Source: Bacillota bacterium (GTDB lineage Bacteria; Bacillota; Clostridia; Christensenellales; SZUA-584). From it: 64,000 nucleotides of DNA. Location of the stretch: positions 149,073 through 213,072 of the forward strand of contig JAEYPS010000006.1 in the NCBI GenBank assembly GCA_023410475.1, given 5' to 3'. The notes beneath the pieces are model-generated. The model was not told the origin of the DNA. It saw only the letters and a list, made by a program, of their open reading frames with translations, and searched no databases. Both the position numbers and the translations under genes were made by a program. This document shows, piece by piece, positions 25,086 to 33,655 of the stretch; positions within the stretch are counted from its first letter, which is position 1, and each line of letters opens with the position of its first letter.

Positions 25086-25973
25086 TCAGCTTTGCCTTGA
25101 AAGCAGCAGTTCCGCGATAGATATAAGGCCTTCGGCACTGCTGCCGAAACGCTCGAGAGCGTCTTTGGCCTCGTTTGTTTTTTCTTTGGCTATCTGTTTT
25201 GATTTCTCGATTCCGTAGACGCGCACGAATGTCTGTTTATCCTTATCCGCGTCTTTGCCGGGCGTTTTTCCTATGCTGCCGGTGCTTCCCGTTTCATCCA
25301 GAATATCGTCTATTATCTGAAAAGCGAGGCCGACACAGGCTCCGTAAGTTTCAAGCGCCGCAGTTTCGTCAGGAGACGCTTCAAAAAGCGCGGCAGGAGA
25401 CACGGCGGATGCCGTTATAAGCGCGGCAGTCTTTCTCTCGTGTATAAATTCAAGCACCTCGATGCCTTGATTTGTTCCTTCAAACGCCATATCCGCGGCC
25501 TGCCCCGCTATCATGCCCCGCGTTCCCGAGGCTTTCGCTATAATGCTTATCGCCGCGGTATAATCGAGCCCCGCGTCTTTATTTTGATGCGCGCAGCCGA
25601 GCATGACTTCAAACGCGCTGTTTAAAAGCCCGTCTCCCGCGAGTATGGCGTATGCCTCGCCGAACACCTTGTGGCAGGTCGGTTTTCCGCGCCGCAGATC
25701 GTCGTTATCCATAGCGGGAAGATCGTCGTGAATAAGCGAGTACGTATGTATCATCTCTATTGCGCAGGCAATATCGAGCGCTTTCGCCTCGTCGCCCAGC
25801 ATTCCCGCCGACAGCAGGCACATAACGGGCCTCAGCCTTTTGCCGCCCGCCATAAGGCTGTAGCTCATGGCGTCCCTCAGTATTCCGGGTTCGCAGTGCT
25901 TTTCCATCAACTCCGCAAGCCTTAGGTTGACCGCGGTGCGAAGCCTGCCCAAACGGGCGTTTATATCATTCAC
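25086..25973 (-). CDS. ispA: Polyprenyl synthetase (farnesyl/geranyl diphosphate synthase)
   Basis: Condenses IPP with DMAPP or GPP to form farnesyl diphosphate. The first Asp-rich motif is DDLPAMDNDDLRRG, the second FQIIDDILDETGS; GGKRLRPVM is the IPP-binding site (295 aa). The start is GTG with GAGGT 8 nt upstream and overlaps xseB by 8 bp. The xseA-xseB-ispA order is conserved; dxs, often next, is absent here. Confidence 0.94.
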   Translation of the reverse strand: MNDINARLGRLRTAVNLRLAELMEKHCEPGILRDAMSYSLMAGGKRLRPVMCLLSAGMLGDEAKALDIACAIEMIHTYSLIHDDLPAMDNDDLRRGKPTCHKVFGEAYAILAGDGLLNSAFEVMLGCAHQNKDAGLDYTAAISIIAKASGTRGMIAGQAADMAFEGTNQGIEVLEFIHERKTAALITASAVSPAALFEASPDETAALETYGACVGLAFQIIDDILDETGSTGSIGKTPGKDADKDKQTFVRVYGIEKSKQIAKEKTNEAKDALERFGSSAEGLISIAELLLSRQS

Positions 25974-26160
25974 CGCTTTTGACCTCGGTTTCGAGTATCT
26001 CTATTTTCGACCGCAGTTTCTCCAGCTTAGCGGTAAGCGAATTCGCTAGCTTGAGCCCTTCGGCGTAAAGCTCCATGCTCTTCTCTATACCCTGGTCGCC
26101 CGTTTGCAGCCTGCTCGATATTTCCTCGAGCTTTTGCATGTCTTTTTCAAACTCGCCCAT
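25966..26160 (-). CDS. xseB: Exonuclease VII small subunit
   Basis: Small helical subunit that binds XseA to form the single-strand-specific exonuclease VII. EFEKDMQKLEEISSRLQTGD and ELYAEGLKLANSLTAKLEKL are typical. Start at 26160 gives 64 aa, with GGGATG upstream; the frame is open a further 17 codons into xseA but the family begins here. It follows xseA and overlaps ispA. Confidence 0.93.
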   Translation of the reverse strand: MGEFEKDMQKLEEISSRLQTGDQGIEKSMELYAEGLKLANSLTAKLEKLRSKIEILETEVKSGE

Positions 26161-26164
26161 ATGC

Positions 26165-27361
26165 TCATCCCTTTCCGCCTGTCCTTGATACGGCGACGCG
26201 CCCGTCGTCAAACTCTATCTCCATATTTGCGGGAGCCGTGCTTTTTGACGTTATAACATTGTTGTTTTCGCCGTAAACTATGGCGTACCCTCTTTTAAGA
26301 ACGTTTCTCGGATTGAGGTCCTCGAGGCTGTCGCGGTATCTTTCAAGCTTAAGAGTGTATCTTTCAAGTGCCAAAGTCAGGCTTTTTTTCATGAGGCCGC
26401 ATTCCGATACAATTTTTTCGTATGTCTGGCGCATTTTAAGCTCGAACCCAAATGCTTCTATACGGCTTTTAAGCAGCTGTGTCCTTGTCTCATAATCACC
26501 GACTTTTGTGAGCAGGCTTTGCTCAAGCCTTGATTTGTAATCCTTAAAGTATTCAGTGAGCGCGTGCTTGTCCCGTACTACGAGCTCTGCAGCCGCGGAG
26601 GGCGTAGGAGCCCGAAGGTCGGCAGCCATATCGCAAAGCGTGTAATCCGTTTCGTGGCCGACCGCCGATACTACAGGTATTTCCGATTCGTATACGGCTC
26701 TTGCAACGCACTCCTCATTGAACGCGAACAGGTCCTCGAACGAGCCGCCGCCTCTGCCGACGATGATTACGTCAACATTCATTCCTTCATTAAAATATCT
26801 TATGCCTTCGCATATCTGGCGAGCGGCGCCCTGCCCCTGCACCTGAACGGGATACACGGTTATGTTTATGCCTTCGAACCTTCTCGTTGCTACTACTATG
26901 ATATCGTGCATGACCGCCCCTGACGAAGACGTGACTATACCTATGCGCATAGGGAATTCGGGCAATGGCTTTTTATGTGAGCTGTCGAATATGCCTTCGG
27001 CAAAAAGCTTTTTTTTCGTGTGTTCGAATCTCGCGAAAAGGTCGCCTACACCCTGAAGGCTTGCCCTCTCGGCAATTAGCTGTATCTGGCCGCTTTTCCT
27101 GTAAAACGCTATCCTGCCCGAAACCTGTGCAAGCGCTCCGTCGGCGATGACGCCGCTGTCTTCGTTATACTTAAAATCATGCATCACACAGTTTATCATG
27201 CTGTCTTCGTCTTTAAGCGAAAAGAATATATGCCCGACAGACGAGATGCTGCAGTTCGTAACTTCTCCGACAACGGCTATCCTGCTTAAAAACGGGTCTT
27301 TCCACAGCTTCCTGTTGAGGTATTCGTTTACCTGTGAGACGCTGAAAACAGCTTCAGGCAT
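26165..27361 (-). CDS. xseA: Exonuclease VII large subunit
   Basis: Catalytic subunit of exonuclease VII. An N-terminal OB domain (FSVSQVNEYLNRKLWKDPFL) is followed by the catalytic domain with PMRIGIVTSSSGAVMHDII, VIIVGRGGGSFEDLFAFNEE and VVSAVGHETDYTLCDMAADLRAPTPSAAAE, then a long coiled coil (398 aa). It overlaps folD by 8 bp and precedes xseB. Confidence 0.96.
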   Translation of the reverse strand: MPEAVFSVSQVNEYLNRKLWKDPFLSRIAVVGEVTNCSISSVGHIFFSLKDEDSMINCVMHDFKYNEDSGVIADGALAQVSGRIAFYRKSGQIQLIAERASLQGVGDLFARFEHTKKKLFAEGIFDSSHKKPLPEFPMRIGIVTSSSGAVMHDIIVVATRRFEGINITVYPVQVQGQGAARQICEGIRYFNEGMNVDVIIVGRGGGSFEDLFAFNEECVARAVYESEIPVVSAVGHETDYTLCDMAADLRAPTPSAAAELVVRDKHALTEYFKDYKSRLEQSLLTKVGDYETRTQLLKSRIEAFGFELKMRQTYEKIVSECGLMKKSLTLALERYTLKLERYRDSLEDLNPRNVLKRGYAIVYGENNNVITSKSTAPANMEIEFDDGRVAVSRTGGKG

Positions 27362-28193
27362 GCCTGCTCGCCGCCTCTATCGTGTTTTCGAGCAGCATCG
27401 TTATAGTCATCGGCCCGACGCCTCCCGGGACGGGCGTTATGAACGACGCTTTTTTTGCGGCCTGCTCAAACAGCACGTCGCCTTTCAGCTTTCCGTCCAC
27501 CTTGGTAGTTCCTACATCTATGACGACGGCGCCCGGCTTTACAAAATCGCCTGTTATCATTTCCGGCCTGCCTATCGCGGCTACGAGTATATCGGCCTCG
27601 GAGCAGACGCCTTTTAGGTCCTGCGTCTTTGAATGGCACATTGTCACCGTAGCGTTTTCCGAGAGCAGCAGCAGCGACACGGGCTTGCCCACCATATTGC
27701 TTCTTCCCACCACCACGGCGCGCTTGCCGGCTATCTCGGTGCCCGTGCTCTTTATAAGCTTTATTACGCCCTTTGGTGTGCAGGGCAGGAATCCTTTTTC
27801 TCCTACCATGAGCCTTCCCGCGGTCACGACGTGCAGCCCGTCGACGTCCTTGTCAGGGTCGACCGCACGCAGCACATTGCGCTCGTCTATATGGCGAGGC
27901 AGCGGAAGCTGCACGAGTATGCCGTGTATCCTGTTATCGCAGTTGAGTCCCTCGACTATCTTTATCACCTGCTCTTCGCTCGTCTCGGCGCTCAGCCTGT
28001 GAACGACCGAGTAGATGCCCGTTTCGCCGCAGGCCTTCTCTTTGTTGTTTACATACACCGCGGAAGCGGGGTCGTCCCCCACCAATATCACCGCGAGCCC
28101 GGGCGTTACGCCTTTTTGTTTAAGTTCGGCAGCCTTTGCTTTCAGTTCTTCTCTTATACCGGCCGATATCGCCTTTCCGTCGATTATGTTCAA
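27354..28193 (-). CDS. folD: Methylenetetrahydrofolate dehydrogenase/cyclohydrolase
   Basis: Bifunctional FolD interconverting 5,10-methylene- and 10-formyl-tetrahydrofolate with NADP. YVNNKEKACGETGI contains the catalytic Lys; GILVQLPLPRHID, PCTPKGVIKLI, VVVGRSNMVGKPVSLLL and TPVPGGVGPMTITMLLENT are the family signatures (279 aa). It overlaps its neighbours on both sides by a few bases, so the nusB-folD-xse genes are tightly coupled. Confidence 0.97.
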   Translation of the reverse strand: MNIIDGKAISAGIREELKAKAAELKQKGVTPGLAVILVGDDPASAVYVNNKEKACGETGIYSVVHRLSAETSEEQVIKIVEGLNCDNRIHGILVQLPLPRHIDERNVLRAVDPDKDVDGLHVVTAGRLMVGEKGFLPCTPKGVIKLIKSTGTEIAGKRAVVVGRSNMVGKPVSLLLLSENATVTMCHSKTQDLKGVCSEADILVAAIGRPEMITGDFVKPGAVVIDVGTTKVDGKLKGDVLFEQAAKKASFITPVPGGVGPMTITMLLENTIEAASRHA

Positions 28194-29137
28194 ATCCTGT
28201 CTCCTCTTTCGTATAGAATCTGCGCGCCGAATGCCAGGCCGCAGGCGTTGTCGGCGCTGTAAGCCTTATCGGCCAAGGTGCATTCATAACCGCAGCGCGC
28301 GCACGCTTCCAGTATTTTTTCCCTTATTATTCTATTACAAATAACGCCGCCTGTAAAAACAAACTTTTTTATTCCCGTCTCTTTTAGCGCGTTATCCATC
28401 ATTCGCAAAAGCGTTTCCGCCGCGCAGTCGATAACACCGCCGAAAACCAAGGATACGTCCGCACCGTCTTTTATTAGCCTTATCGCCTGTGACTCCGCGC
28501 CCGAAAGGTTCGCTCTTATTCCACTAACGTTTACGGAAAGCTTCGCGCCTCCAGCCGCGTAAAGCTTGTCCATTTCAGCGCCAGCGGGAAAGCTTAGGCC
28601 TGCGGCTACCCCTATCCTGTCGATAAGCTGTCCGCACGTTATATCGAGCGTGCCCCCGATCTGCAAAATGTCTTTAACTATACTTTCATGAACGCTGATT
28701 TTAAGAACGTCGAGCGTGCCGCCCGATACGTGGAATACGCAGAATGTTCCGTCTCTAAATTTGTTTCCCAAAAACGCCGAGTATATATGAGCGTGCTGGT
28801 GAGTAAGAGCGTATGATCTGGCTCCGAGCGCCGCCGCGCATGATAAAGCGGCCGATTCCCCTACGCAGAAAACGGGCATGTAGGAATCGTCCCTGGGCCG
28901 TGGCCTTGCGCTGTAGCCCACGCCTTTTATAGTGTAATCATTTATAGGCCAGTCAAGAAATATCGTTTTTAAGTTTTTTATGTGCTGAAAAACAGCCTCC
29001 GACTGCCGAAGGCCTCTTGCTCCTCGTTCAACGTCGAGCATAATTCGTTTGTCGCACAAAACCTGCCCGCCGGAAACGACGGCGACCGAAGTTGTATAGC
29101 AGCTTGTGTCAAACGCAATAAAGCACTCACTGCTCAT
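28190..29137 (-). CDS. TsaD/Kae1-like protein (peptidase M22 family paralogue)
   Basis: ASKHA-fold protein related to TsaD, the t6A tRNA-modification enzyme, but divergent. FIAFDTSCYTTSVAVV is the phosphate-1 motif; LTHQHAHIYSAFL holds the metal-binding HxxxH-like histidines; FVFTGGVICNRIIREKI and SADNACGLAFGA are the C-terminal nucleotide-binding motifs. 315 aa from the ATG at 29137, which overlaps the nusB stop by 11 bp. The frame is open further upstream but that would lie within nusB. Clostridia often carry such a gene between nusB and folD in addition to true tsaD; its role is unproven. Confidence 0.75.
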   Translation of the reverse strand: MSSECFIAFDTSCYTTSVAVVSGGQVLCDKRIMLDVERGARGLRQSEAVFQHIKNLKTIFLDWPINDYTIKGVGYSARPRPRDDSYMPVFCVGESAALSCAAALGARSYALTHQHAHIYSAFLGNKFRDGTFCVFHVSGGTLDVLKISVHESIVKDILQIGGTLDITCGQLIDRIGVAAGLSFPAGAEMDKLYAAGGAKLSVNVSGIRANLSGAESQAIRLIKDGADVSLVFGGVIDCAAETLLRMMDNALKETGIKKFVFTGGVICNRIIREKILEACARCGYECTLADKAYSADNACGLAFGAQILYERGDRI

Positions 29138-29588
29138 CGCTGTCTTGATACTGAGTCCCCAAAATTTCGTGAGGCTTATCTGGGTTTGCATCACTCAGTA
29201 TTCCCGCGAGCACCCCGTTAATAAAACGCGATGATTTATCGGTGGAATACTTCTTGGCGAGCTCTACGCATTCGTTTATGGTTATGTTCTCGTGAATATC
29301 TTCGAAATATTTGATCTCGCAAACGCCCAGCCGAAGTATGGCGAGATCGACCTTTGACATATGGCCGATGTTCCACCCTTTTGAGTGTTTCTGTATAAGG
29401 CCGTCAACCGCCTCGCTGTTGATGTTATATCTGTCTATGATGCCCGTTACGTAATTCCACGCGTTTTCATTCATGCCCTTATCAAAACAATCCCGCATCA
29501 CGTCCATCGTAGCGGGATTGAAATCGCCGTTTATCGAGTATTCATAGAACAGCCGGAACGCCGTGTCCCTTGCCGATCTTCTGCTCAA
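29127..29588 (-). CDS. nusB: Transcription antitermination protein NusB
   Basis: RNA-binding NusB that joins rRNA antitermination complexes. SRRSARDTAFRLFYEYS, KVDLAILRLGVCEI, NITINECVELAKKYSTDKSSRFINGVLAGI are clear NusB motifs (153 aa). The start is TTG with GGAGG 5 nt upstream. It lies after DUF2273 and overlaps the TsaD-like gene. Confidence 0.95.
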   Translation of the reverse strand: MSRRSARDTAFRLFYEYSINGDFNPATMDVMRDCFDKGMNENAWNYVTGIIDRYNINSEAVDGLIQKHSKGWNIGHMSKVDLAILRLGVCEIKYFEDIHENITINECVELAKKYSTDKSSRFINGVLAGILSDANPDKPHEILGTQYQDSDEQ

Positions 29589-29603
29589 ACCTTCCTCCGT
29601 ATG

Positions 29604-29834
29604 CTATTTGAATATATCCGGCAGTATCCTGTCCAGTATTTCAAAAAGTCTCTTTCTTAATCTATTATTCGAACCGAAAAAGACGCCTATACCTACGCAG
29701 ACTGCTAAAAACAACGTACGGAAAAAACCTATCCACAATATAAGCGCGCCTATGAGAAAACCGATGCATCCTCCCAATATAACGCTTTTATGCGCCTTTA
29801 TAAATCTTTTAAAACCGCCGTTATTCTCAGACAC
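29604..29834 (-). CDS. DUF2273 small membrane protein
   Basis: 76-aa protein with two hydrophobic segments (SVILGGCIGFLIGALILWIG and FRTLFLAVCVGIGVFFG) flanked by basic residues, matching DUF2273. It starts with GTG and overlaps the amaP stop by one base. Its location between amaP and nusB and the presence of asp23 suggest a shared envelope-stress role, which is inference. Confidence 0.85.
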   Translation of the reverse strand: MSENNGGFKRFIKAHKSVILGGCIGFLIGALILWIGFFRTLFLAVCVGIGVFFGSNNRLRKRLFEILDRILPDIFK

Positions 29835-30379
29835 TATTCCACACGCGCCTTTACGACCTGCGACGTCTTCTCGACCAGCAGGAGTACCTTATTGACTTCG
29901 ATACCCGAGAGTACTTCTATATGCTCTTTAAGGCTTGTCTGAAGCGTGACCAAAACCTCGGGTATGTTTGAACCTTCGGCAAGGGCGAGCTTTGCCGATA
30001 TATTAGCCTTTGAGTCCTTTATGGTTATTGATGTTTTGACGTTCCTTACCGCCTCGTTTGTCGCCATATGGCGCATTGCCATCTCTTCGATAGCGTTTAT
30101 AGATATAAACACAGCGCCCAGCCCTGAGTTTTTAATAAGTGCCGCTTTCGGCTTGCGTTTGCGTATTCCGTAAAACATAAGCATCAGGCTCAGCAATACT
30201 AAAACAATAACGATTATAGACACGACAACACGCGTCAGGCTGTCGGTATAAAGCAAAGAGAGCCAATACTGAGGATGCGTCTGATCAATAAACCCCCAGA
30301 CAAGGCCCAAAGCCATAACCGATATGAAAAGCACGGCAAGTATGTATATCGTCAATAAAAACCGCATCAATATCCGCAT
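29834..30379 (-). CDS. amaP: Alkaline-shock membrane anchor protein AmaP
   Basis: 181-aa protein with two N-terminal transmembrane segments (about 4-26 and 51-70) and a C-terminal cytoplasmic Asp23-like domain (IKDSKANISAKLALAEGSNI). AmaP tethers Asp23 to the membrane in staphylococci. GGGGGA precedes the ATG. It lies 104 bp after asp23 and overlaps DUF2273 by one base. Confidence 0.85.
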   Translation of the reverse strand: MRILMRFLLTIYILAVLFISVMALGLVWGFIDQTHPQYWLSLLYTDSLTRVVVSIIVIVLVLLSLMLMFYGIRKRKPKAALIKNSGLGAVFISINAIEEMAMRHMATNEAVRNVKTSITIKDSKANISAKLALAEGSNIPEVLVTLQTSLKEHIEVLSGIEVNKVLLLVEKTSQVVKARVE

Positions 30380-30483
30380 TTTTGTTTTCCCCCGTAACTC
30401 AACCCCGAAAAGCTTACCTCTTCGAGGTCCCTTTAATCATTTGTTAATCAAAGCCGCAAAAAGACGGCGTAAACACGGTGTTT

Positions 30484-30879
30484 TCAGTGTACGCGCTTTG
30501 TGTCTTCAGCCGGGGCTTTGCTTATGCGAACACCCTGAATATGTACGTTCGTTTCGACGACCCGAAGGCCGGTCATAGTCTCGACGGCTTTTGCAACGTT
30601 TACCTGTATGTTTTTGCACATCTCTGGGATATCGCTTCCGTATTCGACGATAACGAAAAGGTCTACGGCGCACTCCTCCTTGCCGACTTCAACTTTAACG
30701 CCTTTCGTTAAGTTCTTTCTTCCGAGCAGCTCGGCAAGGCCGCCAGAAAAGCCGCCGCTCATGCCTGCCACGCCCTCTATCTCGATCGTGGCAAGCCCCG
30801 CTATGGTCGCTACCACATCGTTCGCAAAGGATATGCTGCCGTTCTGTTCTTCTCTAGTATTCATATCTCCAGTGCTCAA
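30484..30879 (-). CDS. Asp23/Gls24 family envelope stress protein
   Basis: Cytoplasmic Asp23-family protein (about 131 aa). GSISFANDVVATIAGLATIEIEGVAGMSGG and DLFVIVEYGSDIPEMCKNIQ are the family core. I place the start at TTG 30879, which has GAGGTGG 5 nt upstream; the ATG at 30864 is possible but its GGAG is only 2 nt away. First gene of the amaP-DUF2273-nusB run, behind the promoter at 30909-30937. Confidence 0.9.
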   Translation of the reverse strand: MSTGDMNTREEQNGSISFANDVVATIAGLATIEIEGVAGMSGGFSGGLAELLGRKNLTKGVKVEVGKEECAVDLFVIVEYGSDIPEMCKNIQVNVAKAVETMTGLRVVETNVHIQGVRISKAPAEDTKRVH

Positions 30880-30908
30880 ATTAACCACCTCTTCTTATCC
30901 GATAGATA

Positions 30909-30937
30909 ATTATAACAGATGGGGCAGCCGAATACAA
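30909..30937 (-). promoter_or_regulatory. Promoter of the asp23-amaP-nusB-folD-ispA run, TTGTAT-17-TATAAT
   Basis: -35 at 30932-30937 and -10 at 30909-30914, minus strand, 17-bp spacer. It separates this vegetative group from the upstream spoIIIA operon. Confidence 0.7.
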
Positions 30938-30970
30938 TCAACTTAAAACTACTTTAATACATTCGTAAAA

Positions 30971-31495
30971 TTACTTCTGAAGTATTATTTTTATGTTCTG
31001 CGCGGGCTCTCCGGTCTTGTCCTGTACTATCTCAACTACCTTGGCTGCCTGCTCCTTCGTTATCTCGGTCATTTTCAGTACAACGTTTACAGAACCCTGC
31101 TGAACCGTCACTATTGCGTCCGAAAAGCCGCTGGCCACAAGCAGCCCTTCTATAGTGAACTCCGATTCCATCGACCGCACTATCTCTATCTTCTGATTCT
31201 GCGCTTCCTTAATTGTCTCCTTGTCGCTTTTCTCGTTGGAAATGATGCTGTCAAGGTAAGCGACCTCCGTATCCCGCACGTTTGTCCTGTTTGCCTTGTA
31301 ATCCTCGAAGTAATTCTGAGAGGATATTACCGCAACGTCTCCGGCCTGCAGCGCGCCTTCGATCTCAGGAACGTTATCTTTAGCGACATTATCAGCTTTA
31401 TTGTTACCGAGAGCAAAGTTGATATAGCCGACAGCGATAAGGACGACGATCAAACCCGTAAGCAGCAAATACTTCTTTGTTTTACTGTTTTTCAT
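30971..31495 (-). CDS. spoIIIAH: Stage III sporulation protein AH
   Basis: Mother-cell membrane protein that pairs with forespore SpoIIQ in the feeding-tube channel. One N-terminal transmembrane helix (YLLLTGLIVVLIAVGYINFA) is followed by an extracellular domain containing a YscJ/FliF-like ring-building motif toward the C-terminus (FTIEGLLVASGFSDAIVTVQ). 174 aa. Last gene of the spoIIIA operon, 13 bp after spoIIIAG. Confidence 0.93.
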   Translation of the reverse strand: MKNSKTKKYLLLTGLIVVLIAVGYINFALGNNKADNVAKDNVPEIEGALQAGDVAVISSQNYFEDYKANRTNVRDTEVAYLDSIISNEKSDKETIKEAQNQKIEIVRSMESEFTIEGLLVASGFSDAIVTVQQGSVNVVLKMTEITKEQAAKVVEIVQDKTGEPAQNIKIILQK

Positions 31496-31508
31496 TATTC
31501 CACTTCCC

Positions 31509-32120
31509 TTATTCGTTATTCATTTTATATACGTCGACCCTGTCGGGGCTGACGTTTAATACAGTTTGAACAGCTTTTTGCAGGCTGAGCCTGACGCCTA
31601 TGTCGTCTGCTCCCTCCGCTATGACCAGCACTCCCAATATCTTCGGGGATATCTCCCTCAATACCAGCGCGCTGCTCCCGTTGCTGCTGTCTATTGTTAC
31701 TATACTGCTCTTTGTGTTCTCGGTATTTATTGTGCTTGTGCCGTTTTGACCTACGTCCGTCGTCGATGAGCTGTGTTTGTCTACGCTTATGGCCGGAACT
31801 ATCTCGGCACTCGACTCATATGTGATCATCACCCTCACCCTGCCCGCTCCCTCAATATTCGAGAGCGTTTCCTCGAGCCGCTTTTCTATGCTGTCGCTTG
31901 TCAAAGACATCGGCGTTGCCTCGGGAGTATCTTTTACATCCGCTGCACTTTTGAACGAGGAAAAATATATAGTAAGTATTATTATGGCGATAAGAAGTAT
32001 CGCCGCGTATTGTATCTTCTTTTTTGTATCAAGCTTCTTAAACGACGATATAAGGCTTCCAGCCCTGCCCTTTACGCCGAAATCCGCCGTTTCCCCGCTT
32101 TTAGCTCTTGAATCTTGCAT
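31509..32120 (-). CDS. spoIIIAG: Stage III sporulation protein AG
   Basis: Ring-forming membrane protein of the SpoIIIA-SpoIIQ channel. One transmembrane helix (KIQYAAILLIAIIILTIYF) and a periplasmic domain with IEGAGRVRVMITYESSAEIV. The ATG at 32120 is chosen for AGGGAAAGG upstream (203 aa); an earlier ATG at 32165 overlaps spoIIIAF and has no spaced Shine-Dalgarno. Confidence 0.92.
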   Translation of the reverse strand: MQDSRAKSGETADFGVKGRAGSLISSFKKLDTKKKIQYAAILLIAIIILTIYFSSFKSAADVKDTPEATPMSLTSDSIEKRLEETLSNIEGAGRVRVMITYESSAEIVPAISVDKHSSSTTDVGQNGTSTINTENTKSSIVTIDSSNGSSALVLREISPKILGVLVIAEGADDIGVRLSLQKAVQTVLNVSPDRVDVYKMNNE

Positions 32121-32157
32121 AGCCTTTCCCTCTACTTTTTCACTATAGATATTTATT

Positions 32158-32448
32158 TTATTCATCTCCCATATATACCTTAAAAATATAATCTCTGTAG
32201 GGCGCCCATTCGTACCGGTATTCGCTTGTCTGCTTCATGCCGTCGAGCGCTGTGTCCATCTCGCTCTTTATGTCGACGCCGCCAAAAAACTTAAACAGAG
32301 GCGACAGCATAAATATAGTCACCACAACCCCCAGCACTACCGTAATATACTTTTTTATGCTCGTTTCGGGCAGCAGAGAATGTATAATAGCGCTGAATAT
32401 CACAGCTACGGTAACCGATACCGCCCACGACGCGAAAAAACCCTGCAT
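32158..32448 (-). CDS. spoIIIAF: Stage III sporulation protein AF
   Basis: 96-aa membrane protein with two hydrophobic helices (WAVSVTVAVIFSAIIHSLLP and ITVVLGVVVTIFMLSPLF) typical of the SpoIIIAF N-terminal region. It is shorter than the roughly 200-aa Bacillus protein, lacking most of the soluble C-terminal ring domain. Between spoIIIAE and spoIIIAG. Confidence 0.85.
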   Translation of the reverse strand: MQGFFASWAVSVTVAVIFSAIIHSLLPETSIKKYITVVLGVVVTIFMLSPLFKFFGGVDIKSEMDTALDGMKQTSEYRYEWAPYRDYIFKVYMGDE

Positions 32449-32451
32449 ATA

Positions 32452-33651
32452 TCACCTCAGCATTATATTAGTATTGCCGGCGCCTATTATTACCGCTATG
32501 GTTATAAAAAACATCGCCGCCGCCGCAAGCACCGCTACAAACAGCAGCAGCAATACGTCAGCAGACTCCGACGCGAACTTGCCTATCTCCTTGCCGGCCA
32601 CCGGCTCGAGTACCGCCGCGGAAAGCTTGAATATGAAGTAATGAGCGAGTATCCCGAATACGGGCGTTATCACGATGGCCGCTATGATTATTATGCCGGC
32701 TATCCCGACGGCGTTCTTTATAAGGAGCGTGCACGATATAAGAACGTCCACCGTGTTTGAAAACATGCCTCCTATTATGGGGACGAGCTTGTCTATCGTA
32801 TATTTTGCGGCCTTTATAGATACTCCGTCGAATGTCGAGCCGATTAGCCCCTGGATAGCGATTATGCCGAGGAATATCGTAAAGCTTATTCCTATCGCCC
32901 ACTTAATGATCGATTTTATAAGCGCGCAGAAACCGCTTAGCTTGATGCTTGTTGAAAAGTTGTTTATCAGCGTAAATACCGTAAGCACTATAATAAGAGG
33001 CATTATGAAGCTGTTGAAAAACAGCGATATCCCGGTGGTCAGGAACACCGTCGCCGGGCTCAGTATCGCGGCGGAGGTTATGCCTCCGAGGGCTGTTAAA
33101 AGCGAGATTATAATAGGAAAAAACTCTGATGTGAACGAAGTCATACCTATTATCGCGTCTGCGCCTATTTTAAACGCTGTTACGAGTATGCCTATGGTAA
33201 TGGTGCCGATTATTACGTACTGCGCTGTCTGCGCTGCCTTTGATACCCCCGAGTCCTTATAAGCCGGCTTGAAATGCGTTATGATGCTGAACAGCAGCGC
33301 GATGATTATTATCTGTATAACCGCCGGTATGCTCTTCTTAACTCCCTGAAACATGGAATCGAGCACCAATTGATATACATCAGATACGTCAAAATCGGCC
33401 CCGCCCTTCGCAAGTTTCGTAACAAAACTCTTAAGGTCCATACCGCCTGTTATCGGCCTTAACGTCTGTGCGTGCTCGTTAAAGTATGTCTCTATTTCAT
33501 AGAGATCCGCTGTACCTAAGGCGCTCTCGATATTGCGTGTTATCTCGTCTTCTATAGCCCTGTCTATTTCATCACCCTCGGCGGCGCGCGCGCCTGCCGG
33601 AAAGAGCGTGAAGCAAACCACTATCGCCAGCATCATCGGTATTTTTCTCAT
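32452..33651 (-). CDS. spoIIIAE: Stage III sporulation protein AE
   Basis: Polytopic membrane protein (399 aa) of the SpoIIIA channel. A cleavable-looking signal segment (MMLAIVVCFTLFPAGARAAE) is followed by about eight hydrophobic helices with motifs such as GIPIIISLLTALGG-like FPIIISLLTALGGITSAAIL and NFSTSIKLSGFCALIKSIIKW. Order AD-AE-AF is canonical. Confidence 0.95.
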   Translation of the reverse strand: MRKIPMMLAIVVCFTLFPAGARAAEGDEIDRAIEDEITRNIESALGTADLYEIETYFNEHAQTLRPITGGMDLKSFVTKLAKGGADFDVSDVYQLVLDSMFQGVKKSIPAVIQIIIIALLFSIITHFKPAYKDSGVSKAAQTAQYVIIGTITIGILVTAFKIGADAIIGMTSFTSEFFPIIISLLTALGGITSAAILSPATVFLTTGISLFFNSFIMPLIIVLTVFTLINNFSTSIKLSGFCALIKSIIKWAIGISFTIFLGIIAIQGLIGSTFDGVSIKAAKYTIDKLVPIIGGMFSNTVDVLISCTLLIKNAVGIAGIIIIAAIVITPVFGILAHYFIFKLSAAVLEPVAGKEIGKFASESADVLLLLFVAVLAAAAMFFITIAVIIGAGNTNIMLR

Positions 33652-33655
33652 GTGT

